22,319 bases of DNA from Candidatus Woesearchaeota archaeon (GCA_016211245.1 JACQSQ010000005.1:1-22319); one strand, 5' to 3'. Positions 13,848 through 22,100 are shown, counted from the stretch's first letter. Notes: generated from the letters alone by a model not told the origin. Numbers and translations are program-made.

Positions 13848-14366
13848 TTACTGGACCGTTGAGTATATTTCGCCTTGGATTTCTTTCGAGTAGGTGGAAC
13901 TGCTGGCTGTCGCATAATATTTTATTGTTACCAAGACTTTTCCCTTGTTGCCGGCAATCAAGGCCGTGCCAGTGCATGCTGTGCTCCCGCCGAAAGTCAA
14001 GTCTCTTGTCTCACCGGATTTCCATGCCGTAAGAGTTCCGCTGCTAGGCGTGCATGTTTGAGTGGCCTCATCACAACATCCCCCAAACAAAGCACCATCA
14101 TCTTTTGTCAGCTTTACAGATTGAACCTCGATGGGTTCGCCGACATTGCTCTTTATTTTTAAGTTTACAACTCCTGCCTGCAGCCTGTGGTCTATGCAGC
14201 TAATTTCCGAGCCGAAGGTGCACCTGTTCGGCAGAATCTTGCTTGGGCTTAATATTCCAAAATAAGCCAATGTACCAACCATAATCAATATGACAAGAAA
14301 AGCCCATCCATATGTAGTTAAAAACTCCAAAGCCGCCTGAGACTTTGAATTGCTGAAGACTCTCAT
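13848..14366 (-). CDS. Pilin-like protein, LPxxC family
   Basis: This encodes 172 residues. The class III signal KSQAALEFLTTYGWAFLVILIMVGTL has cleavage expected before Gln. The pilin helix is followed by ILPNRCTFGSEISC, matching its paralogue downstream, and a beta domain with further Cys pairs (GGCCDEATQTC). I start at MRVFSNSK (14366), which has GAGGTG 7 bases upstream. The longer open frame upstream overlaps the neighbouring membrane-protein gene and lacks a ribosome site. It is likely the major subunit of a type IV-like filament; no assembly ATPase or prepilin peptidase is in the window. Confidence 0.87.
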   Translation of the reverse strand: MRVFSNSKSQAALEFLTTYGWAFLVILIMVGTLAYFGILSPSKILPNRCTFGSEISCIDHRLQAGVVNLKIKSNVGEPIEVQSVKLTKDDGALFGGCCDEATQTCTPSSGTLTAWKSGETRDLTFGGSTACTGTALIAGNKGKVLVTIKYYATASSSTYSKEIQGEIYSTVQ

Positions 14367-14400
14367 TATTGACACCTCTTTATTGACAATTCTTTTATTG

Positions 14401-14412
14401 AATATATATAAA
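14401..14412 (-). promoter_or_regulatory. TATA box of the first pilin gene
   Basis: The minus strand reads TTATATATATT about 40 bases before the ATG at 14366. The resulting short leader carries GAGGTG. Confidence 0.55.
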
Positions 14413-14424
14413 TCTTTCTTTTTC

Positions 14425-15186
14425 TTAGGCTGTATTCTTGAACAATACATATCTCTTGTCTATGCTTAGATATTCTGATTTTGTTTTTGAGTCAGCCTTG
14501 TCCAACAGCGTGTTGAACAATATAAAAGAGCCTGCAATTCCCGCAGCAAACAAAATTCTTTCCGCTATGACCATCGGGATTAAATTGTTCCAGAGTGCAG
14601 GAGTCATTGAAACTGAAGGCAGGTAATTCCACATTGCTCCTCCAACAGCGTGGGCTGTAAATGTTGCGCCCAATCCTTTAAGGAAAGCCCTTTCGCCATA
14701 TTTTTTCGGCAAAAGCTTTACTATTATGGGTATTGTCCAAAACAATGAGAAATACCAGACCTGCCTGCCTATTGGATGGGCTACAAACAGGATGATTGCA
14801 GCAATTGGAATAAGAAAGCTCAGCTTGTCCTTTTTAGTGCCGAAGTACCATGCTGCAAAAAGCATCGGCGCCAGCCTCAGAACAGTCACTAAATCAAACG
14901 TTGTGTGCACATAAATCTTGCCTGCAATTTCAGCGATTAAAACAGATAAAACCCCGACTACGGGACCCAAGAAAAACCCCGCTATAGGGCCAAAAAACTG
15001 AAACAGAGTAAAAAACTGGTTTTCAGCTCCAACAAGCCTGAATAAGGGGAAATTCTCTATGCCAAGATAAGTGAGCAATGGCCAAACAAGCTTTGGAAGA
15101 TTAATCCTTTCTCCAACAAAAACCAGAATGCTGAAAATCAGCAGGAAGAAAATGCCTTTTTTTGTAAGCAGTTTATTGAGTTTCAT
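14425..15186 (-). CDS. Multi-helix membrane protein, ECF S-component-like
   Basis: This encodes 253 residues with six to seven predicted helices. The stretch GPIAGFFLGPVVGVLSVLIAE resembles the Gly/Pro-rich turn seen in substrate-binding (S) components of energy-coupling-factor transporters. No ECF ATPase or T component is nearby, so the assignment is tentative and could equally be another small integral-membrane family. I use the ATG at 15186, with GGTGG 5 bases upstream, over a TTG further up. A possible TATA box (CTATTTAAAAG) lies near 15220, so it can be expressed apart from the regulator gene upstream. Confidence 0.7.
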   Translation of the reverse strand: MKLNKLLTKKGIFFLLIFSILVFVGERINLPKLVWPLLTYLGIENFPLFRLVGAENQFFTLFQFFGPIAGFFLGPVVGVLSVLIAEIAGKIYVHTTFDLVTVLRLAPMLFAAWYFGTKKDKLSFLIPIAAIILFVAHPIGRQVWYFSLFWTIPIIVKLLPKKYGERAFLKGLGATFTAHAVGGAMWNYLPSVSMTPALWNNLIPMVIAERILFAAGIAGSFILFNTLLDKADSKTKSEYLSIDKRYVLFKNTA

Positions 15187-15234
15187 GATGCCACCAAGCA
15201 AAAGATTTGAGAATTCTTTTAAATAGTTTTCTGT

Positions 15235-15738
15235 CTAGAAACTTTCGGTCAGGTGCACGGCATACGTTTTGCCCTTAAGCTCTCTTGTTATCAGGCGCTT
15301 TTTCTCAAAATCAGTTAAAATCTGGGAAACTTTTGCTTTCGACAAATCAGTTCTGAACTTCAAGGTGGATTGGGTTATGCCATCCTGCTCTTTTATTGCT
15401 TTAAGCACTTTCTGCTCGTTTTCATCCATTGCCTTAAGGAAAATATGGAATTTATCCTCATCTATCTTCATTTGTTTTTCCTCTTCAAGCCTCTTTAATA
15501 TGGCTTCCTCACTTGTGCTGAAGAACAAGAGGTAAATTCCTAAGGCTCCGATGAATGATATCAACCCGACTGCTATATGGGATAATCCCAATAACGATTC
15601 TACTCTTTGGCATTCGCTCGTGGGATAGCATTGCAGGGCAGCAGTTTGCCTTCCTAAAGTGCTCATGAAGCCGAATGCAAGCACAGTTGCAATCAGGCTG
15701 AAGGACAATATCACAAACCCAAGCTTCTTATTTTCCAT
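15235..15738 (-). CDS. Membrane-anchored winged-helix regulator
   Basis: This encodes 167 residues from MENKKLGFV. Two transmembrane helices (about 8-26 and 52-72) flank a short external loop with two Cys (LQCYPTSEC). A charged linker then leads to a C-terminal winged helix-turn-helix (about 100-165) of the archaeal MarR-like type: NEQKVLKAIKEQDGITQSTL, LSKAKVSQILTDFEKKRLI, then the wing. The architecture is common for archaeal membrane-bound regulators. The ATG at 15759 is an alternative start, but the TATA box at about 15773-15782 favours 15738, which has an AGGG upstream. It may control neighbouring surface genes, possibly through the redox state of the external Cys pair (inference). Confidence 0.78.
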   Translation of the reverse strand: MENKKLGFVILSFSLIATVLAFGFMSTLGRQTAALQCYPTSECQRVESLLGLSHIAVGLISFIGALGIYLLFFSTSEEAILKRLEEEKQMKIDEDKFHIFLKAMDENEQKVLKAIKEQDGITQSTLKFRTDLSKAKVSQILTDFEKKRLITRELKGKTYAVHLTESF

Positions 15739-15901
15739 ACAAACTACCCTAGATGCCATTATTTAGGTTTTAGTATATAAATTTTGTTATGGTTTTTGGA
15801 GCATAAATTTTTTATTTTTAGAGTTAAAAGAAAATTGATTTTGGATATGATAACACTATAAAGTAGTAAATTTTATAAAGAGGTACATTCACCCTACTAT
15901 A

Positions 15902-16699
15902 ATGGGACATTTTGGTGGAAAGCCAAGAGAAGGGCAAAGGCCAGGAGCCGATGTAGCGAAAAGAGATAAGGAGAGAATGCGCGGCAGAATTAAAGTAAAA
16001 TCTCCGCAACAGCTTAGTATTCTTGAAAGGAAAAGAAGATTGAATGATTTGCAGGAAAGGATAAGAATGGAATATGACCCGCAAAAAAGAGAGCCTTTGT
16101 ATAAGAAGTACGCAAATTCTGCAGCAAGTTGTCCGCCTGAAGTTTTTACGCCAGATGAGATTACAGGAGTAGAAAGACACAGTTCTTTATCTGACACCGA
16201 TGTGTTAAGAAGTTTCGAGAAGAATTATTTTCAGGGCTCGCGGCCTGATTTTTTGCCATTGCACCATCTTGTAAAATTATTAATTAAGCCTGTCGCTGGG
16301 CAACCTGCTGACAGATACGTATATCTATTGGGAAGCACATCTGCCACTCCCGATGAAACTTCTCTTCGCAACATGAAAGGACTGGAATATTTCTTACTGA
16401 CGTTTGCTCAAAGAATGCCCAGAAGCCATTATTTAGATTTGGAAGTTGATAAGAGAAGAGTCCAAGTTCAAAGCCATAATGAATCTGGGTTTAGGGATAG
16501 TGACCCTGTTGTTGTAGGATTGAGGTCGCAATTACGTAATGCTGGTATCTCTCCAAATGATCATTATGTTCTAAGGGGAATCCAAGATGGAAATCATGGA
16601 GTTAGTACGCCTTTGCATGTAATTACTGAACAAAGAGCTTACATGGCTGATGGAAGACCTGAAAGTGTGATGGTATCTTATGCTACTGTCAAAGTTTAG
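15902..16699 (+). CDS. Uncharacterised basic protein
   Basis: This encodes 265 residues. The N-terminal 60 residues are Arg/Lys-rich and helical (RDKERMRGRIKVKSPQQL, then LERKRRLNDLQERIRMEY), suggesting nucleic-acid or ribosome contact. The C-terminal two thirds look globular with no motif I recognise. TTTTATAAA at 15871-15879 places transcription start near the ATG at 15902, so the mRNA is leaderless. It runs divergent from the membrane regulator and is followed by MetRS with its own TATA box. Confidence 0.75.
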   Translation: MGHFGGKPREGQRPGADVAKRDKERMRGRIKVKSPQQLSILERKRRLNDLQERIRMEYDPQKREPLYKKYANSAASCPPEVFTPDEITGVERHSSLSDTDVLRSFEKNYFQGSRPDFLPLHHLVKLLIKPVAGQPADRYVYLLGSTSATPDETSLRNMKGLEYFLLTFAQRMPRSHYLDLEVDKRRVQVQSHNESGFRDSDPVVVGLRSQLRNAGISPNDHYVLRGIQDGNHGVSTPLHVITEQRAYMADGRPESVMVSYATVKV

Positions 16700-16752
16700 C
16701 AAAATTCTCAAACCAATATATTTTTAAAGCGCTATATTCTACAATTTATTAG

Positions 16753-18843
16753 GTGACAAAATTCAGGAAAATAAAACAGCAAAAAACACTTGTAACATCG
16801 GCCTTGCCATACTCGAATGGGCCGATACATTGCGGCCATCTACTTGAATACATACAAACAGACATATTTGTAAGGTTTCTAAGATTGATTGGCGAAGATG
16901 TTATTTACGTATGCGCTGATGACACCCACGGCGCTCCAATAGAGATAAAGGCGGCAGAGCTTGGCATAACTCCCGAGCAATTGATTGCTGGTGTCTATGA
17001 AGAGCATACCAAGGATTTCAAGGATTTCTTGATAAGTTTTGACAACTATTACTCGACACACAGCCCTGAAAACAAGCATTACAGCGACTTGATATTTTTG
17101 CGGCTGAAGAACAAAGGGCTGGTCTACACAAAAGATGTCGAAGTTACTTACTGTGAATTTTGCAAAAGAACCTTGCCTGACAGGTATGTGAAGGGGAAAT
17201 GCCCGAAATGCGATGCTCCTGACCAATATGGGGATGTATGTGAGGCTTGCAACTCCACTTACAAGACAGTTGACCTGATCGAGCCGTATTGCACAATCTG
17301 TAAAAACAAGCCAATAAGAAAAACATCAACCCATTATTTTTTCAAGCTAAGCCAATTTTCAAAGAAGCTTGAGGCATGGCTCAATAAAAACAGGAATTTG
17401 CAGCCGGAAATCAAAAATTTTGTGCTGAACTGGATCAAGAATGGCCTGGAAGACTGGAACATTTCAAGAGACGGGCCTTATTTCGGGTTTAAGATTCCTG
17501 GGGAAGAGAACAAATACTATTATGTGTGGCTTGACGCCCCTATTGGCTATATCGCAAGCACTGACAACTACTGCAAGAGGCATAATCTGAAGACAGAAGA
17601 GTATTGGCAGAATAAAGACGCAAGAATTTATCATTTTATCGGGAAAGATATAACTTACTTTCACTTTTTGTTTTGGCCTGCAATGCTGATTGGCTCTGAT
17701 TTCGAGCTGCCTTATGACATTGTTGTTCATGGATTCTTGACAGTTAATGGCGAGAAAATGTCAAAAAGCAGAGGCACGTTCTTCACTGCAAGAGAATTTT
17801 TGCAGAAATACAACCCAGAATACCTTAGGTTTTACTATGCAAACATGTTAAGCAAAAAACTTTCTGATGTGGACTTAAGCTTTGACGATTTCAGGAAGAA
17901 AGTAAACAATGAATTAGCCGCTAACATTGGAAATTTTTGCTACCGGGTTTTAAGCTTTCTGAACAAGAATTTTGAAGGAAAAGTCAAGGATATCGATAAT
18001 AACAAGAAGCTGATAAAAGAAATAGATGATAAAATAAAAGGTATCAAAAAAAATTATTACGATTTAAACTTTAACGAGGCAGTAAAAAATATCCTCCACA
18101 TTTCTTCCCTGGGAAACAAGTATTTTCAGGACAATGAGCCGTGGAAACTGATTAAGGAAGACAAAGAAAAAGTGCATGGGGTTTTAGGCTTATCAGTTAA
18201 TATCGTGAAGAATTTAAGCATTTTGGTGCAGCCTATTTTACCTAATTTTTCATTGAAATTGCAGCAGCAATTAAATTTGTCAAATCTGAAATGGAAAGAT
18301 ATTAACTTTAAATTAAAAAACCATAAAACCGCGAAAGAGGAGATTTTGATTACAAAAATGGAAGAAAAGGCCGAAGGGAAGAAAATATTTCCGCTTGACC
18401 TAAAAGTTGCAAAAATAATTGATGTCAAAGACCATCCCAATGCAGACAAACTGTATGTTCTGCAGATTGATTTAGGTTCTGAAAAACGACAATTAGTTGC
18501 AGGATTGAAGGGATATTATTCCAATTCAGAATTGTTGAACAAAAAAATAATCGTTATAACAAATCTAAAGCATGCAAATCTTAGAGGTATTGAAAGCCAG
18601 GGAATGTTGTTGGCGGGAGATGACGGGCAGAATGTTGGTGTTTTGACTGTTGATAAATCAGAAGCAGGGGAAAAAGTTTACATTGATGGTTATGAAAATT
18701 CGACGAAAGAATTGAGCTTTGACGATTTCCTTAAATTAGAAATAAAAATACAAAATAATCATGCAGTTTTTGAAGGGAAAGAGTTTAAAACAGACAAAGA
18801 GATTGTTATGGTTGAGAAGGTTAGGGATGGAAGAGTTAGGTGA
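16753..18843 (+). CDS. metG: Methionyl-tRNA synthetase with C-terminal tRNA-binding domain
   Basis: This 696-residue cytoplasmic enzyme charges tRNA-Met. Class I signatures are PIHCGH (24-29, the HIGH motif) and KMSKS (335-339). The insertion domain holds four Cys pairs (CEFC, CPKC, CEAC, CTIC), so two zinc sites, the MetG1 layout usual in archaea. An anticodon-binding helical domain is followed by an EMAP/Trbp111-like OB domain (about 545-650; LKVAKIIDVKDHPNADKLYV) that dimerises and binds tRNA. The start is GTG at 16753 with an ATATATTTTTAAA box near 16717-16728, indicating a leaderless message. The fused tRBD is normal in many organisms, although some archaea carry it as a separate protein. 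Confidence 0.96.
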   Translation: MTKFRKIKQQKTLVTSALPYSNGPIHCGHLLEYIQTDIFVRFLRLIGEDVIYVCADDTHGAPIEIKAAELGITPEQLIAGVYEEHTKDFKDFLISFDNYYSTHSPENKHYSDLIFLRLKNKGLVYTKDVEVTYCEFCKRTLPDRYVKGKCPKCDAPDQYGDVCEACNSTYKTVDLIEPYCTICKNKPIRKTSTHYFFKLSQFSKKLEAWLNKNRNLQPEIKNFVLNWIKNGLEDWNISRDGPYFGFKIPGEENKYYYVWLDAPIGYIASTDNYCKRHNLKTEEYWQNKDARIYHFIGKDITYFHFLFWPAMLIGSDFELPYDIVVHGFLTVNGEKMSKSRGTFFTAREFLQKYNPEYLRFYYANMLSKKLSDVDLSFDDFRKKVNNELAANIGNFCYRVLSFLNKNFEGKVKDIDNNKKLIKEIDDKIKGIKKNYYDLNFNEAVKNILHISSLGNKYFQDNEPWKLIKEDKEKVHGVLGLSVNIVKNLSILVQPILPNFSLKLQQQLNLSNLKWKDINFKLKNHKTAKEEILITKMEEKAEGKKIFPLDLKVAKIIDVKDHPNADKLYVLQIDLGSEKRQLVAGLKGYYSNSELLNKKIIVITNLKHANLRGIESQGMLLAGDDGQNVGVLTVDKSEAGEKVYIDGYENSTKELSFDDFLKLEIKIQNNHAVFEGKEFKTDKEIVMVEKVRDGRVR

Positions 18844-18852
18844 AAAAATACC

Positions 18853-19059
18853 ATGAAACTCGAATATGATAAAGATGCGGATGCTGCTTATCTATATATG
18901 CAATATCCCGTCAAGGAAGGCGCAGCAAAAAAGACAATTCAACTAAACGACAATATAATCCTTGATTTTGATGAAAATAACAAGCTTCTTGGCGTGGAAA
19001 TATTAGATGCCAGCAAAGTACTGAATAAGAAAGTCATTCTTGAGGCGCAGGCATCTTAG
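18853..19059 (+). CDS. DUF2283 family protein
   Basis: This 68-residue protein is full length for DUF2283. It begins MKLEYDKDADAAYLYM, the family signature, and contains the NIILDFDENNKLLGVEILDAS hallmark (split here across two beta strands and a turn). It is predicted to be a small beta-rich soluble protein; its function is unknown across the family, although members often sit near toxin-antitoxin or regulatory genes. It lies 9 bases after the MetRS stop, and the GGTGA spanning that stop acts as ribosome site, so it is co-translated with metG. Confidence 0.88.
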   Translation: MKLEYDKDADAAYLYMQYPVKEGAAKKTIQLNDNIILDFDENNKLLGVEILDASKVLNKKVILEAQAS

Positions 19060-19122
19060 TGGGAAATTAAAGGACGAGAAAAGGATAAAAATTTATAAAC
19101 TAAGAATTGAATTATGAATCTT

Positions 19123-19707
19123 ATGAAAAATAACCTTACGCCTTATTTAATATTATCTTCTTTTGCTCTATTGATAATGATTTCAAGCTGTTCTTCTAAC
19201 ATAAACTCCGAGAAAATATATGATGCCACTTGCGATACTAAAAAAGACCAGCTGCAAAAAGACCAGTGCTATCAAGATATTTTTGAATTGACGAAAGACC
19301 CATTAATCTGTGATAAACTTCAGAATCCACAACTAAAAGATTTATGTTATAGAGAAGTTGCTTGGCAGTTGAATGATTCTTCTTTTTGTGACAAAATGAT
19401 AAATGAAGGGCCACGGGGCCCATGTTACCAACTTGTTGGGATTGCAAAACGTGATTTGGCAATTTGCGATAAAATAAAAGAAAAAGAATATAATGATGGC
19501 TTTAGTTCATTAAAAGATATGTGCTATTATGGAGTTGCAGAAGCAAATCTGGATTTGGACATTTGTGAAATAATTCCGGCACAAAAAGCCAAAAATATTT
19601 GTTTTTATAAGATTGCAAAGGCAAAAAAAGAATTGCCAATATGTGACAAGATACAAGAACAATATTTGAGAGAAGATTGTCAAAGAGCGATTAACTCTCT
19701 AAATTAA
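19123..19707 (+). CDS. Lipoprotein with tandem Cys repeats
   Basis: This encodes 194 residues. The signal peptide ends in a lipobox-like MISSC (Cys about 23), so the protein is membrane-tethered outside the cell. The mature part is built of about five tandem units of roughly 30-37 residues with the pattern I-C-D-K-I ... K-D-x-C-Y-x-x-V-A. Two Cys per unit suggest stacked helical hairpins each closed by a disulfide. The ATG at 19114 is also possible, but TTTATAAA at 19092-19099 fits leaderless initiation at 19123. I have the impression such repeats are widespread in DPANN secreted proteins; their function is unknown. Confidence 0.8.
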   Translation: MKNNLTPYLILSSFALLIMISSCSSNINSEKIYDATCDTKKDQLQKDQCYQDIFELTKDPLICDKLQNPQLKDLCYREVAWQLNDSSFCDKMINEGPRGPCYQLVGIAKRDLAICDKIKEKEYNDGFSSLKDMCYYGVAEANLDLDICEIIPAQKAKNICFYKIAKAKKELPICDKIQEQYLREDCQRAINSLN

Positions 19708-19753
19708 AGGATTTATTAACTCCCAACATAAAAACATTTATATACCTCTATTC

Positions 19754-19768
19754 TTAACAATAGTTAAT
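19754..19768 (+). promoter_or_regulatory. Candidate operator TTAACAATAGTTAAT before the Fe-S carrier fusion
   Basis: This is an exact 15-base match to 2263-2277 (superoxide dismutase). It lies between TTTATATACC and the ATG at 19769, so it covers the expected transcription start. TTAAC/GTTAA arms with a 4-base spacer suit a dimeric DNA-binding protein. Confidence 0.6.
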
Positions 19769-20338
19769 ATGGAACAACAATCTATAAACCAGGTCATAAC
19801 AAAAGACATGACAATAGGGGAAGTAGTTGCCAAGTATCCCGCTGTTATAGAACCATTGCAGGAAGCAGGAGTTCATTGCGTTGGATGCCATGTTTCTTAT
19901 TCAGAAAGCCTTGAAGATGGGTTTAAAGGGCATGGAATGACTGATGAAGACGTTGATGCTGTAATTTTAAAATTAAACAAAGCAATTGTTGAATACAAGG
20001 TTGAGGAAGGGAAGGATTTTATCATAACGAACAAAGCGGCTCTAAAATTAATAGAAGTTCTGAAAGAAAATAATAAAGAAGGCTCTGGATTAAGAGTTGA
20101 GATTGTTCCAGGAGGATGCTCCGGATCCGAGTATGGGCTGGAGTTGGACGACAACACTACAGACTTGGATTTAGTAATTGAAGACAAAGGTGTAAAAATC
20201 ATAATCAGCAAGGAAAATTTGCAATTTCTGAAAGGGGCAAAATTGGACTATGTTGACAGTCTGCAGGGGGCAGGATTCAAGATTTCAAATCCGAATGCCC
20301 AAAGCTCATGCGGATGCGGACAGAGCTTTGAATATTAA
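19769..20338 (+). CDS. DUF1858 and A-type Fe-S carrier fusion
   Basis: This encodes 189 residues. Residues 5-72 match the DUF1858 (hybrid-cluster-associated) domain, with IGEVVAKYP, AGVHCVGCHVSYSESLEDG and CxxC at Cys37/Cys40. Residues about 80-189 form an A-type carrier (IscA/HesB): GGCSGSEYGLEL supplies Cys117, and the C-terminal SSCGCGQSF supplies Cys181 and Cys183, the three cluster ligands. A-type proteins hold and pass on Fe-S clusters. The DUF1858 CxxC could be a redox pair or an extra cluster site. The message is nearly leaderless behind a palindrome shared with superoxide dismutase, and a ferritin-like gene follows, fitting an iron/oxidative-stress set. Confidence 0.9.
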   Translation: MEQQSINQVITKDMTIGEVVAKYPAVIEPLQEAGVHCVGCHVSYSESLEDGFKGHGMTDEDVDAVILKLNKAIVEYKVEEGKDFIITNKAALKLIEVLKENNKEGSGLRVEIVPGGCSGSEYGLELDDNTTDLDLVIEDKGVKIIISKENLQFLKGAKLDYVDSLQGAGFKISNPNAQSSCGCGQSFEY

Positions 20339-20388
20339 ACAGCAAAATTTAAGTATTTCTAAGCCTTTACTTTCTATAGGTGATTTTA

Positions 20389-20868
20389 ATGGGACAGAAA
20401 GGAAGAGAAATTGCAAAGCTGGATCATAAATGGCTTATCAATGAATTAAGCAAGGCTTATGCTTTTGAGTGGGTTGTTCACTACTATGCTTCTTTAGCCT
20501 CTAATATTGTTTCCGGATTAAGGACACCAGTTTATGCAGAATTGTTTAAAAAAGCTGCAGAGGGAGAGTTTGAGCATGCAAATAAACTCGCAAAAAGGAT
20601 TGCAGAACTTGGTGGCGAGCCGCCTTTTTCAATGAGCGAAATAGAAAAACTTGCTGGCATTGGAATAATAAAATTTCCAGAGAATAGAAGTGATATTAGA
20701 GGATTTGTCCAATTATTTTTGAAAATGGAACAACATGCAATACAATTATACAGTGATTTGGCAGAAAATACCCACAATAAGGACATTGTCACTCATGAAC
20801 TTGCAGAAGACTTATTAGCAGAAGAGGTTGCTGAAGAGGAAGAGTATGAAAATATGCTGAGAGAATAA
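20389..20868 (+). CDS. Ferritin-like di-iron protein (bacterioferritin/Dps-like)
   Basis: This encodes 159 residues forming a four-helix bundle. Likely di-iron ligands by pattern are Glu27 (AYAFEW), Glu60 and His63 (EFEHANKLAKRI), Glu114 (MEQHAIQLY) and Glu146 with Glu149 (EEVAEEEEYE), close to the bacterioferritin set except that Glu replaces the last His. Such proteins oxidise and store iron or consume peroxide. The start at 20389 has AGGTGA 5 bases upstream in a GGTGATTTTAATG leader; a GTG at 20380 is less likely. A TATA-like AAATTTAAGTATTT is at about 20344. The exact subfamily (Dps-like, bacterioferritin or other) cannot be settled here. Confidence 0.85.
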   Translation: MGQKGREIAKLDHKWLINELSKAYAFEWVVHYYASLASNIVSGLRTPVYAELFKKAAEGEFEHANKLAKRIAELGGEPPFSMSEIEKLAGIGIIKFPENRSDIRGFVQLFLKMEQHAIQLYSDLAENTHNKDIVTHELAEDLLAEEVAEEEEYENMLRE

Positions 20869-20877
20869 TTTTATTTT

Positions 20878-21102
20878 TCAATAACTCATTTTTGATTCAA
20901 GTAATCTCAAATTAAATTCTTTTGCAATTTCTGGATTATCAGTGGCTGCGTAATAGCCATTTCCCAACCTGCTCAAGGACCTTCTCGCCTCGTTTAACGG
21001 GACAAAAATGAAATCCCTGAATCCTGTGAGGTAAGTTTCCAGCACAGTGTCATCAATGGAGCATACTACATAAATCCTGAATGCATCATTTTTTGGAGCC
21101 AT
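20878..21102 (-). CDS. Small uncharacterised protein
   Basis: This encodes 74 residues with no signal peptide or membrane helix and a mixed alpha/beta pattern (RIYVVCSIDDTVLETYL, then GFRDFIFVPL). It starts 4 bases after the stop of the 100-residue protein upstream, with only a weak ribosome site, so translation coupling is likely. It is last in the racemase operon. No family is recognised. Confidence 0.6.
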   Translation of the reverse strand: MAPKNDAFRIYVVCSIDDTVLETYLTGFRDFIFVPLNEARRSLSRLGNGYYAATDNPEIAKEFNLRLLESKMSY

Positions 21103-21106
21103 GTTG

Positions 21107-21409
21107 TTATGTTGGCTGCAAGTACCCTATCTCAATATAACCCCCGTAAATTCTCATAATTGAGTTGATGGACCTTGCAAAAACTTCCATATCCCCTGCA
21201 ACAAGCATCTCAAGAACCCCAGTTCCATTTCGCGGGTACAAATTCACAACAAGCCCGTTTCTCAGTGCGTAATTTGCAACCCCATTTACTCTTACAGGAT
21301 CTCTTGATTTCTTTTTTTCAAGATACTTGACCAGCCTTCTTTCAAGATCCTCAAGCTTTAATCCTGCTGGCTCAGGATTTTCATGTATCCTAACCCTATA
21401 CCCGTTCAT
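21107..21409 (-). CDS. Small uncharacterised protein in the racemase operon
   Basis: This encodes 100 residues, soluble, with a charged helix (about 18-34) followed by beta strands (VNGVANYALRNGLVVNLYP, then GVLEMLVAGDMEVFARSI). GGAGGG lies 6 bases before the ATG, inside the end of the racemase gene, which it overlaps by 14 bases. The strong ribosome site and overlap indicate a real, co-expressed gene. No family is recognised. Confidence 0.7.
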   Translation of the reverse strand: MNGYRVRIHENPEPAGLKLEDLERRLVKYLEKKKSRDPVRVNGVANYALRNGLVVNLYPRNGTGVLEMLVAGDMEVFARSINSIMRIYGGYIEIGYLQPT

Positions 21410-22100
21410 GATTATCCCTCCTATATTTTATGAAATCAATGGTGCTGTCAACTAAGACATCCAAAGTGTCTATCTTTGGGATATCTACATCTCTCAGCAT
21501 TATTGCTAATTCCGTGCAACCCAGTATCACGATTTGAGCGCCTTTTTTCAAGGTCTTGGCGGCAATTCCCCTAACGACTAAATAATCTAAGTTCGTACTT
21601 TTGCCATTATTGTACCTAAGAATTATTTTAGCTAGATTACCCCTATCTTTATTTGATGGCTTTATGCATTCAATATCGCTAAACTGATAGAGACCTTTCC
21701 TTATAGTGCTTGGCGTCCCAAGAACAACTATTTTACGGATATTTTTTTTAATTAACCTATCATGAACTTTTTCTTTTAGGTTTATTATGGGCGTGTTTAT
21801 TGAACTCTGCAATTGGCCATAGTATAAATGTATTGTATTGCAAACCATTACAATCGCATCTACCTCAAATTTCTCCAATTGCCTTAATCCATATAAATAC
21901 GGATAAATTTTTTTAGGGGTTATGCTCCCCGCTAATTCTGGGGCAGGGATGCTATTGACAACTATCTGAGGAAAATCTTCATTATCCCTTATCAATCCTT
22001 TTTGCTGTAACCCTTTAATTAATCCTAGATAGTACTTGCCTGTAGCTTCTGGCCCCATACCTCCCAAAACGCCTATTTTTACACTGCCACCGAAAATCAC
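21396..22100 (-). CDS. Aspartate/glutamate racemase family protein
   Basis: This encodes about 234 residues, the usual family length. GVLGGMGPEATGKYY opens the fold. The two catalytic Cys are in MVCNTIHLYY (about residue 87) and LGCTEL (about 195), so a cofactor-independent two-base mechanism on Asp, Glu or a related hydantoin is expected. Start choice is awkward. In-frame options are GTG (22100, used here) or TTG (22103). The best ribosome site of the region (GGAGG at 22123-22127) serves an ATG at 22116 in a different frame. It heads a three-gene operon with two small unknown proteins. Role: D-amino acid supply or salvage, by family. Confidence 0.85.
   Translation of the reverse strand: MIFGGSVKIGVLGGMGPEATGKYYLGLIKGLQQKGLIRDNEDFPQIVVNSIPAPELAGSITPKKIYPYLYGLRQLEKFEVDAIVMVCNTIHLYYGQLQSSINTPIINLKEKVHDRLIKKNIRKIVVLGTPSTIRKGLYQFSDIECIKPSNKDRGNLAKIILRYNNGKSTNLDYLVVRGIAAKTLKKGAQIVILGCTELAIMLRDVDIPKIDTLDVLVDSTIDFIKYRRDNHERV

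Noticed and set aside
14367..14450. 28-residue N-terminal extension of the first pilin
   Set aside because: It would overlap the neighbouring membrane-protein gene and the TATA box; a GAGGTG site supports 14366.
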